Positions 1 to 5,204 of a stretch of 5,912 nucleotides of DNA are shown here, piece after piece. The notes beneath the pieces were generated by a model that saw only the letters and a list, made by a program, of their open reading frames with translations, was not told the origin of the DNA and ran no database searches. The DNA comes from Candidatus Magasanikbacteria bacterium CG_4_10_14_0_2_um_filter_41_10 (lineage in GTDB: Bacteria > Patescibacteriota > Patescibacteriia > Magasanikbacterales > UBA922): contig PFPJ01000060.1 of assembly GCA_002792995.1 (NCBI GenBank), positions 1 through 5,912 of the forward strand. Direction: 5' to 3'. Every line of letters begins with the position of its first letter. Position 1 is the first letter of the stretch. Position numbers and translations under genes: made by a program.

Positions 1-1289
1 GACAGTGCTGAGGCAAACGCAGGATTTGGAATACCAGTTTCAACAGTACATGACACGAGCGATCTAAGTTGCGGTACGTGTTTTTTCATGATGGCAGCTA
101 CTGTGGGGACCGCAAACACATGCGTTGTGTTATCTTTGTGTGCCGTGTATGCGACATGAAGCACGTTCAATAATTTTGCTCTAATAATACAACCGCCTTC
201 CCAGACACGGGAAACTTCTGCCATATCAATATCCCAGTGTTCTTCTTCAGAAGCCTTTTGAATCAGATCATAGCCCTGCGCAAAAACTGAAAATATCGCG
301 GCATACAGTGCATCTTCGAGTGTACGAATAAAACGTGTTTTTGAAACCTTTGTGATTGAATACCGAGTCTTGTATATGTTTTCAAGCTTTTCTCGTTCTC
401 TTTTTTCTGTCGACACAAATCGAGCAAACACAGCTTCAGCAATTGTCGGAATGGCAACACCGCGATCCAGCGCATCAATCGACGCCCACTTCCCTGTTCC
501 TTTATTACTTGCCTTGTCAAGAATGTGGTAAATGAGACAATGTTCATCACCAGGTTTACAATCTTTTTTCAAAACAGGAACGGCGATCTCCATCAAAAAT
601 GAAGAAAGTTTTCCTTTATCGAATCGACGAAATACCTCGCCAATTTCGGGAGCTGTCATATCAAACACCGTATGCAGGGTCTGATATGTTTCTGCCATGA
701 GTTGCATGATGCCGTATTCAATACCATTATGCACCATCTTTACATAATGCCCCGCACCACCATCACCAATATACGTGACACAGGGATTCCCTTTGAAATC
801 TTTCGCAGCAATTTTTTCAAATATTTTTTTGGTTGATTGGTATGCTTTGTTACTTCCACTGGGCATGAGACTTGGACCATTGAGCGCTCCCTCTTCACCA
901 CCGGACACGCCAGTACCTATATACAGAATGCCCTTTTGTCTGAGCATATCGAGACGACGTGCAGTGTCACGATAAAATGAATTGCCTCCATCGATAAGAA
1001 TATCGCCTTTATCCAAATGTGAGAGAAGTCCATTGATCACCAAATCAACTGGCTTTCCATCTTTGATCATGAGCATGATCTTTCGTGGACGTTTGAGAGA
1101 ACGGACAAAGGCACTTGCCTGTTCAAATCCTAAAAAATTTCCTTCGTATTCTTTCAAAAACGTTTTGGTTGTTGCGTATGTACGATTGTACACGGACACA
1201 CCAAACCCTCTGCTCTCCATATTGCGAGCAAGTGCTTGTCCCATAGGCCCAAGACCGATGAGTCCAATATCTGACAGGCGTTGTTTCAT
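1..1289 (-). CDS. gnd: 6-phosphogluconate dehydrogenase, decarboxylating (C-terminus off the left edge)
   Basis: Catalyses oxidative decarboxylation of 6-phosphogluconate to ribulose 5-phosphate with production of NADPH, in the cytosolic oxidative pentose phosphate pathway. I translated the frame by hand: it is open from ATG (1287-1289) to the edge, giving 429 residues against about 470 for the family, so roughly 40-55 C-terminal residues are missing. Seen: Rossmann loop GLIGLGPMGQ (residues 9-18); NRT at 35-37, the residues that favour NADP in this family; IDGGNSFYRDTARR (99-112); GVSGGEEGALNGPSLMP (127-143); and the active-site block VKMVHNGIEYG, with K184, H187, N188 and E191 matching the catalytic Lys, substrate-binding His/Asn and catalytic Glu. 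Further conserved blocks are KGTGKWASIDALDRGV and WEGGCIIRAKLL. It lies 33 bp downstream of the cupin gene and is probably the fourth gene of the operon. No Shine-Dalgarno is visible. zwf or pgl could follow outside the window, but that is a guess. Confidence 0.96.
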   Translation of the reverse strand, partial: MKQRLSDIGLIGLGPMGQALARNMESRGFGVSVYNRTYATTKTFLKEYEGNFLGFEQASAFVRSLKRPRKIMLMIKDGKPVDLVINGLLSHLDKGDILIDGGNSFYRDTARRLDMLRQKGILYIGTGVSGGEEGALNGPSLMPSGSNKAYQSTKKIFEKIAAKDFKGNPCVTYIGDGGAGHYVKMVHNGIEYGIMQLMAETYQTLHTVFDMTAPEIGEVFRRFDKGKLSSFLMEIAVPVLKKDCKPGDEHCLIYHILDKASNKGTGKWASIDALDRGVAIPTIAEAVFARFVSTEKREREKLENIYKTRYSITKVSKTRFIRTLEDALYAAIFSVFAQGYDLIQKASEEEHWDIDMAEVSRVWEGGCIIRAKLLNVLHVAYTAHKDNTTHVFAVPTVAAIMKKHVPQLRSLVSCTVETGIPNPAFASAL

Positions 1290-1322
1290 AGTGACAGGCT
1301 ATGCAAAATTTCGAAAAACTCT

Positions 1323-1670
1323 TTATGTTCTTTGATAATCATCACTCAATCGTTCGATATCATCTTCTCCAAAATAAGTACCGACCTGCACCTCTATAAA
1401 TATCAGATCTTCGTCTCCCGTATTTGCAATACGATGTTTTTGTTCAATCGCGACATCGATAGAATCTCCGGGTTTAATCTTTTTTTCTTCATCATCAATG
1501 ATAGCAATCCCTGTTCCAGACACGATGAACCAATGTTCTTGCCGTTTGTGATGGAGCTGATAACTGAGTCGTTGACCAGGCTTTACAACAAGACGTTTTA
1601 CTTTATATGTTTCAGCTTCAAGCAAATTTTCAAAGCCTCCCCATGGACGTTCTTCTGAAAAATTATACAT
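1323..1670 (-). CDS. stand-alone cupin mannose-6-phosphate isomerase (type II PMI domain)
   Basis: A 115-residue single-domain cupin matching the C-terminal isomerase domain of bifunctional ManC/AlgA enzymes, predicted to interconvert mannose 6-phosphate and fructose 6-phosphate. Seen: the N-terminal RPWGGFE block (8-14), then SYQLHHKRQEHWFIVSGTG (36-54), the family metal-binding motif with likely ligands Q38, H40 and E45 and the fourth ligand H79 in EQKHRI. Near the C-terminus is EVQVGTYFGEDDIERL, the usual family ending. There is no nucleotidyltransferase domain: the protein starts directly at the cupin, and the upstream gene is Pgi, so this is a free-standing form. It begins 2 bp after the pgi stop, which suggests translational coupling, and shares fructose 6-phosphate with Pgi. 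A sugar-binding or regulatory cupin is the alternative, but the complete metal-site motif argues for an enzyme. Confidence 0.88.
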   Translation of the reverse strand: MYNFSEERPWGGFENLLEAETYKVKRLVVKPGQRLSYQLHHKRQEHWFIVSGTGIAIIDDEEKKIKPGDSIDVAIEQKHRIANTGDEDLIFIEVQVGTYFGEDDIERLSDDYQRT

Positions 1671-1672
1671 AG

Positions 1673-2968
1673 CTATTTTTTTGCTAACATTTCTTTGGTA
1701 ATTTTTTTTGACAACTCTACCCCTGGCTGATTGAATGCATCAATCCCATAAAGTTCTCCAAGAAATGCGGTTGCACTTTCAAACAACATAAAGAGCTGTC
1801 CCACATATTCTTCATCGATCTTTGGAATCGTAATTGTCAAATTTGGTCGTTTGTTTTTTGTGAATGCCATCGCAGTAGCCAGTCTTTCTATATCGATGAG
1901 TTCATTAAATGACGTCCCTTTCATGTAAGCAACGGCTTCTTTTTTTGGATGAAGGTGAGGAATGCGGATCTGTTTTGCCAGTTGGCTGACGGCAATGAAC
2001 ATAATGAGTTTATCATTTGGTCCTTCATTATACAGCTGACTTTGTGAATGTTGATCCGTCACACCAAGCGCATTGACGGGCGTAATCCCAGTATACACAG
2101 TTTTTCCTTTTCTATTTTTTTTCTTTCCAATACTTTCTGCCAACAGTTGTCGATACCAGTCTGCAAAACGATATAATTTTTGTGCGTACGGCATCATAAC
2201 GTGTATTACTTTTCCGCGTTTTGTATCGAGATAATGCTGCGTCACGGCAAGTTGAAATGGAAGATTTTTGGTAAACACCGGAGAAAGAAATGTATCTCTC
2301 ATTTCTTTTGCACCTGATAACAGTGCAACAATATCTATACCAATCAATGCAGCAGGAAGTAACCCAACAGGAGTCAAGACAGAAAAACGTCCACCGACAT
2401 TGTGTGGAATATGAAATGCACGAATCCCTTCTTCCCATGCAACCTCACGTAAAACACCACGCTCTGCATCGGTAATAAACACAATATGTTTTTTGATATC
2501 TAATTTCTCTTTTTCAAATTGTTGTCTATAGTAAAAATACTGACTCATCGTTTCTGGTGTCGTTCCAGATTTTGAAATAACAATACAAAGTGTTTTCTTG
2601 AGCGCAATCACATCGCCGAGCTCCTGTATCATGATGGGATCAATATTATCTACCACATGGAGCCGTGGTTGTTTTTTGTCTTTCTTTCCATAGAGATGTG
2701 TCAGCGCATCACGAAGACACAGCGTCCCAAGCGAAGATCCACCAATACCAAGCACGACAACGTCATCAAACTGACCTTCTACTTCTTTTGCATACTGCAT
2801 CAGTTCACGTGCTGTTGCCATGTCATCGACAATCGTATGAAATCCTTGTGCTCGCAACTCAAATGATTTGAGTGCAGGTTTCAATTGTTTTTTGTATGCA
2901 GCAAATTGTTTTTTTGTCATGCCATGACTGCCGACATCAAAAATATGTGAAAAATCTATGGAAAGCAT
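1673..2968 (-). CDS. pgi: glucose-6-phosphate isomerase
   Basis: Interconverts glucose 6-phosphate and fructose 6-phosphate in the cytosol, linking glycolysis/gluconeogenesis with the pentose phosphate branch served by gnd. At 431 residues it belongs to the short bacterial form (about 450 in Bacillus), not the roughly 550-residue E. coli form. Seen: VVVLGIGGSSLG (70-81) and SKSGTTPET (132-140), which form the sugar-phosphate site of the SIS fold; HNVGGRFSVLTPVG (189-202), PGI signature 1; LAESIGK with catalytic E278; TDQHSQSQLYNEGP with catalytic H307; and FNQPGVELSKK (412-422), PGI signature 2 with K421. All expected catalytic residues are present. The ATG lies 3 bp after the glutaredoxin stop, and the cupin gene starts 2 bp after this stop (TAG). 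No Shine-Dalgarno is seen at a useful distance, so coupling to the upstream gene is likely. This is one of the most certain calls in the window. Confidence 0.97.
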   Translation of the reverse strand: MLSIDFSHIFDVGSHGMTKKQFAAYKKQLKPALKSFELRAQGFHTIVDDMATARELMQYAKEVEGQFDDVVVLGIGGSSLGTLCLRDALTHLYGKKDKKQPRLHVVDNIDPIMIQELGDVIALKKTLCIVISKSGTTPETMSQYFYYRQQFEKEKLDIKKHIVFITDAERGVLREVAWEEGIRAFHIPHNVGGRFSVLTPVGLLPAALIGIDIVALLSGAKEMRDTFLSPVFTKNLPFQLAVTQHYLDTKRGKVIHVMMPYAQKLYRFADWYRQLLAESIGKKKNRKGKTVYTGITPVNALGVTDQHSQSQLYNEGPNDKLIMFIAVSQLAKQIRIPHLHPKKEAVAYMKGTSFNELIDIERLATAMAFTKNKRPNLTITIPKIDEEYVGQLFMLFESATAFLGELYGIDAFNQPGVELSKKITKEMLAKK

Positions 2969-2971
2969 ATA

Positions 2972-3217
2972 TTAGAAAGTATCAAGTTTCCCTTCTGAAT
3001 GAAGTTTTTGCAAATCGTCATATCCACCAATAAGCTCGTCTCCATTCATAATAATAGGAACTGTCCGTTGACCGGTCTTTTCAATCATCTCATCGCGAAT
3101 TTCTGGATTTGCGAGGACATCCACTTCTGTATAAGGAATACTGAGTGAATCGAGAAGTTGTTTTGCCTGTCGACAGTAGCCACAGACGGGAGTTGTGTAG
3201 ATAGTAATGTCTGCCAT
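2972..3217 (-). CDS. glutaredoxin (CGYC dithiol, small class)
   Basis: An 81-residue thioredoxin-fold thiol-disulfide oxidoreductase of the cytosol. Seen: beta strand ITIYTTP, then the dithiol active site C12-G-Y-C15; the cis-proline motif T52-V53-P54; and the GGYDDL motif (64-69), which in glutaredoxins binds glutathione. Length is that of class I glutaredoxins such as GrxC. It is the first gene of the operon, with pgi 3 bp downstream and an extended -10 promoter about 23 bp upstream. The start chosen is the ATG at 3215-3217, the only one giving the normal N-terminus; the leader ends in an AT repeat without a Shine-Dalgarno. If the host makes no glutathione, as many minimal bacteria do not, the protein may work NrdH-like with thioredoxin reductase, for example in reducing ribonucleotide reductase. 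That last point is inference. Confidence 0.93.
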   Translation of the reverse strand: MADITIYTTPVCGYCRQAKQLLDSLSIPYTEVDVLANPEIRDEMIEKTGQRTVPIIMNGDELIGGYDDLQKLHSEGKLDTF

Positions 3218-3229
3218 ATATATATGAAA

Positions 3230-3328
3230 CTATAGCAATAGTATACCAAAATTACATACCACTGCATATACAAGAAAACAAAGAACGCCCAACGATGTGC
3301 TAAAGGCATTAACGACACGGTCATTCAT
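3230..3328 (-). CDS. possible 32-residue membrane peptide (doubtful)
   Basis: A short minus-strand frame starts at ATG 3326-3328 (peptide begins MNDRVVNAF) and ends with TAG at 3230-3232. After a polar N-terminus the last 22 or so residues are almost entirely hydrophobic (GVLCFLVYAVVCNFGILLL), long enough for one membrane-spanning helix. It lies in the gap between nth and the glutaredoxin gene, and its 3' end overlaps the predicted operon promoter. Against it: no Shine-Dalgarno, the start sits in the loop of an inverted repeat, and a hydrophobic run can arise by chance from T-rich DNA. I recognise no family. It is listed because small membrane proteins are easily missed. Confidence 0.18.
   Translation of the reverse strand: MNDRVVNAFSTSLGVLCFLVYAVVCNFGILLL
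3240..3248 (-). promoter_or_regulatory. extended -10 promoter for the glutaredoxin-pgi-cupin-gnd operon
   Basis: On the minus strand the sequence reads TGGTATACT, a TGn-extended -10 with hexamer TATACT (3240-3245). No convincing -35 lies 16-18 bp upstream, which is tolerable for an extended -10. Transcription would begin near 3233, giving a leader of only about 16 nt before the glutaredoxin ATG at 3217. Prediction from sequence only. Confidence 0.5.
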
Positions 3329-3356
3329 ACCTATAGTGGATGTTGGGCGTTTCTTT
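3280..3356. repeat. long-loop inverted repeat
   Basis: Arm AAAGAACGCCCAAC (3280-3293) and its partner GTTGGGCGTTTCTTT (3342-3356) are complementary except for one bulged base, separated by a 48-nt loop. On either strand the GC-rich core is followed by a T-rich run broken by other bases, so it could be a weak bidirectional terminator or the closing stem of a structured RNA. It lies between the nth terminator and the glutaredoxin promoter. Confidence 0.6.
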
Positions 3357-3386
3357 GAAACTTTTCTCTTAACAACGTATCCGCAC

Positions 3387-3420
3387 AAAAAAGTTGGTAT
3401 AGTTCGATGTGAACTATGCC
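3387..3420 (-). terminator. rho-independent terminator for nth
   Basis: Read on the minus strand, GGCATAGTTC, a loop ACATC and GAACTATACC form a 10-bp stem (3396-3420) with one C-A mismatch, followed by AACTTTTTTG, a run of six T (3387-3392). It lies about 63 bp downstream of the nth stop with no gene between. The stem is only moderately GC-rich, so its strength is uncertain. Confidence 0.6.
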
Positions 3421-3482
3421 TCAAAACAAGCTGCGGGCTTGGAGGTCTTACGAAATATTTTAGCAAAAAAAAAACTACATTT
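3421..3482. other. noncoding gap 3' of nth with an A10/T10 run
   Basis: No gene is seen here. The stretch holds a run of ten A on the plus strand (3465-3474; T10 in the nth transcript) 8 bp past the nth stop, with no GC-rich hairpin directly before it. It also holds a small inverted repeat CAAGC/GCTTG (3427-3441). The run is a likely slippage site. Confidence 0.5.
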
Positions 3483-4115
3483 CTATGTGGATAACAACAT
3501 GCGAAGCGGGCAATCGTCATGATGGCACCGCGCAGAACAATATTGTCGCCCATATTCAATGGCATAATAGGTAAACAAAAACCATTCTTTCTGAGGCAAG
3601 ATAGCCATAAGATCTCGCTCGATGACGTTTGGATTTGAAGAGTCTGTTAGTCCAAAATGTTGTGCAAAGCGCTTTACATGCGTGTCGACCGCAATCCCCT
3701 CTGCTATCCCATACGCATTGCCGAGGACGACATTTGCCGTCTTTCTCCCTACGCCAGGAATCATCATAAGTTCTTCTAGTGTATTTGGGATGATGCCTCC
3801 AAATTGTTCGTGCACAACCCTTGCTCCCGCAAGAACATTCTTTGCTTTATGTTTATAAAACCCTGTTGAGTATATATCCTGTTCAAATTCTGTTCTGTCT
3901 GCATCGACATAATCCTGAAGCGTCGGATATTTTTGAAACAATGTTTTGGTTACCTTATTCACCTGTTTATCAGTACATTGTGCAGAGAGTACAACTGCTA
4001 CGACCAGTTCCCAATTATTCGAATATGCCAACATCATCGTTGCTTTTGGAACAAGCTTTTTTAATTCTTTGAGAAGAATACTCACTTTTTTCTTTCGCTG
4101 TGAGACTGTCAACAT
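3483..4115 (-). CDS. nth: endonuclease III (HhH-GPD DNA glycosylase/AP lyase) with degenerate Fe-S loop
   Basis: Base-excision repair enzyme that removes oxidised pyrimidines and cleaves the abasic site; 210 residues, close to E. coli Nth (211). Seen: WELVVAVVLSAQCTD (35-49), including the family LSAQ with Q46; the helix-hairpin-helix LMMIPGVGRKTANVVL (116-131) with catalytic K125; and VDTHVKR (143-149) with catalytic D144. The N-terminus aligns well with the family, supporting the ATG at 4113-4115. Odd: the usual C-terminal [4Fe-4S] loop is C-x6-C-x2-C-x5-C, but here the end is CSARCHHDDCPLRMLLST. That leaves only C193, C197 and C202, spaced C-x3-C-x4-C, with no fourth cysteine before the stop. 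The cluster is therefore probably absent or differently coordinated, while the catalytic core looks functional. It has its own predicted promoter and is not part of the operon downstream. Confidence 0.95.
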   Translation of the reverse strand: MLTVSQRKKKVSILLKELKKLVPKATMMLAYSNNWELVVAVVLSAQCTDKQVNKVTKTLFQKYPTLQDYVDADRTEFEQDIYSTGFYKHKAKNVLAGARVVHEQFGGIIPNTLEELMMIPGVGRKTANVVLGNAYGIAEGIAVDTHVKRFAQHFGLTDSSNPNVIERDLMAILPQKEWFLFTYYAIEYGRQYCSARCHHDDCPLRMLLST

Positions 4116-4128
4116 AGTATTGGGTCAG

Positions 4129-4161
4129 AAAAAGGATTACACATGTGTAAAATCCTTTTTT
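4129..4161. terminator. bidirectional hairpin terminator between tspO and nth
   Basis: AAAAAGGAT...ATCCTTTTTT flanks a perfect 14-bp palindrome TTACACATGTGTAA (4137-4150), giving a stem with a two-base bulge. On the minus strand it ends in CCTTTTTC and on the plus strand in CCTTTTTTC. It sits 26 bp past the tspO stop, so it most simply ends the DUF1761-tspO transcript. It also lies inside the predicted nth leader, where it could act as an attenuator. Confidence 0.75.
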
Positions 4162-4165
4162 CATC

Positions 4166-4195
4166 AGTATACTCTACTCACTGATCCTAATTCAA
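4166..4195 (-). promoter_or_regulatory. promoter for nth (TTGAAT-18-TATACT)
   Basis: On the minus strand a -35 TTGAAT (4190-4195) and a -10 TATACT (4166-4171) are separated by 18 bp. The -35 overlaps the last codons and stop of tspO. The start of transcription would fall near 4159, at the upstream edge of the 4129-4161 hairpin, giving a leader of about 45 nt. Prediction only. Confidence 0.5.
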
Positions 4196-4696
4196 AAACA
4201 TGATTCGCATCGTCAGATACGTAGCAAAAAGTACCCAGACGGCGTATGGAAGAAGTAAATAACTTGCTACACGAGAAATCTTCCAAGAAAAAGCAACCAT
4301 AGCAATGATAGTAATCTCAAGCAAAAAAATTTCAAACGCGGCAAAACCAATAAGATGAAAAAAGAAAAAAAGGATTGTCCACAATATATTGAGTATAGCA
4401 TTAATACCAAACAACCATTGCAACGCTACAAATTCATCTTTGCTATGAGGAGTCGCAAACAAATGCAATACCTTTTTTGGTCCTTCATGCCAAATGATAT
4501 ATGCCGCTCCTGCCGTCATAATATAAATAATAGTCCACGCAATAGGAAACAACCAATCTGGCGGAGTAACCACTGGCAATGACAATTCAGTCTTATACCA
4601 CGTCATGCCTAGCTGTGTAAAAATACTTCCAAGGACAGCAACCGTGACGGCCACACTGGGAATAATGAAATGGTGAGATTTGGCATGCACATGCAT
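4187..4696 (-). CDS. tspO: TspO/MBR family membrane protein
   Basis: A 169-residue five-helix membrane protein of the TspO/peripheral benzodiazepine receptor family. Bacterial members bind porphyrins and are tied to tetrapyrrole handling and oxidative stress; the exact role is unsettled. Seen: helix 1 at about 10-30; the loop motif WYKTELSLPVVTPPDWLFPIAW (pieces at 33-54, matching the family W-Y-x-x-L-x-K-P...P-P-x-x-x-F pattern, though the usual K-P is L-P here); helix 2 at about 48-69; N-rich helix 3 with NAILNILWTILFFFF; helix 4 at about 115-135; and the family-typical last helix LLLPYAVWVLFATYLT, ending MFLN. The N-terminus is His-rich (MHVHAKSHH). It starts 24 bp after the DUF1761 stop and is probably co-transcribed. 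No Shine-Dalgarno; the ATG at 4694-4696 is the first in frame, and GTG two codons later is possible. Confidence 0.92.
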   Translation of the reverse strand: MHVHAKSHHFIIPSVAVTVAVLGSIFTQLGMTWYKTELSLPVVTPPDWLFPIAWTIIYIMTAGAAYIIWHEGPKKVLHLFATPHSKDEFVALQWLFGINAILNILWTILFFFFHLIGFAAFEIFLLEITIIAMVAFSWKISRVASYLLLPYAVWVLFATYLTMRIMFLN

Positions 4697-4720
4697 AAGA
4701 CAAAGAAAAAGGATGAATTA

Positions 4721-5155
4721 TTACATTGATCCAAGAATTGCTCCCATGACCAGAAGGCGAACAAGCCATTGTCCAGCATTAATGAACCAGAGACGCATTG
4801 GTTTTTGTTGCCAAAGAATCGGATCAAGCAGGCTTGTCGCAAAAAATCCAAGCCATATCCAAAATCCTGTATATATACCTATCATCAAAAGATCAGCCGT
4901 CCCTGCCACATTCCCCTTCCAGATGTACATACCCTGAATAATATAATCAAGAACAAATGAAACAAGCAGTACGGACAAGAAAGAAACAATTATTTTTCCT
5001 CCCATTCCTTTTTTCTTTTGCTTATCTTGTGGGCTTGAAGAAATACCAACAGCCTTCATCCATGCTTTTCCAAACACACCAGGCAAATACCATACAAACC
5101 CTATGACAAAACCCACAAAAGCAGCTACAGCAATAGCAATATAATTGACGTCCAT
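4721..5155 (-). CDS. DUF1761-like four-helix membrane protein
   Basis: A 144-residue integral membrane protein of unknown function that resembles the DUF1761 family. Seen: helix 1 (about 5-25) followed by WYLPGVFGKAWMKAVG (22-37), which matches the family W-Y-x-P...FGKAWM pattern; a Lys-rich cytoplasmic loop (DKQKKKG, 44-50); helix 2 (about 54-73); helix 3 (about 86-109) with GFWIWLGF; and helix 4 at the C-terminus (about 125-144), ending MGAILGSM. The frame stays open upstream to 5377, but that part overlaps the divergent methyltransferase gene in antisense and the family-like N-terminus begins at MDVNY, so I take the ATG at 5153-5155. tspO follows 24 bp downstream, suggesting a two-gene membrane operon. 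Biochemical role unknown. The family match is from memory of the motif and should be confirmed by profile search. Confidence 0.85.
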   Translation of the reverse strand: MDVNYIAIAVAAFVGFVIGFVWYLPGVFGKAWMKAVGISSSPQDKQKKKGMGGKIIVSFLSVLLVSFVLDYIIQGMYIWKGNVAGTADLLMIGIYTGFWIWLGFFATSLLDPILWQQKPMRLWFINAGQWLVRLLVMGAILGSM

Positions 5156-5177
5156 ATATTTTTTTATGAAAAATACG

Positions 5178-5183
5178 TATACT
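5178..5183 (+). promoter_or_regulatory. -10 element for the O-methyltransferase gene
   Basis: TATACT, the same hexamer seen upstream of nth and of the glutaredoxin. No good -35 at 17 bp (only T-rich sequence). Transcription would begin near 5190, about 15 nt before the ATG at 5205, which supports that start over the ATG at 5166. Confidence 0.4.
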
Positions 5184-5191
5184 TCCCTTTT

Positions 5192-5200
5192 ATCATACCA
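5192..5200 (-). promoter_or_regulatory. extended -10 for the DUF1761-tspO pair
   Basis: On the minus strand the sequence reads TGGTATGAT, a TGn-extended -10 (hexamer 5192-5197). Transcription would start near 5185, about 30 nt before the ATG at 5155. It lies within 8 bp of the opposing -10 of the methyltransferase gene, so the two polymerase sites overlap. Confidence 0.4.
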
Positions 5201-5204
5201 ATCT

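Noticed and set aside
775..1335. Plus-strand ORFs opposite gnd
   Set aside because: They are antisense to a clear 6-phosphogluconate dehydrogenase and show no family features.
3309..3337. Plus-strand TTAACG-17-TATAGT as a promoter
   Set aside because: Only a partial consensus match, and no plus-strand gene lies downstream before nth, which is on the other strand.
3396..3420. T-arm-like TAGTTCGATG suggesting a tRNA
   Set aside because: The bases flanking the would-be T-loop do not pair as a 5-bp stem, and no acceptor, D or anticodon arms fit; the same bases form a simple hairpin with a T-run.
3483..3540. A frameshift near the 3' end of nth hiding the missing cysteines
   Set aside because: The alternate frame does offer two cysteines (TGT TGT), but joining it to C202 gives the wrong spacing (C-x3-C, not C-x5-C) and leaves the second ligand missing, so a single indel does not restore the motif.
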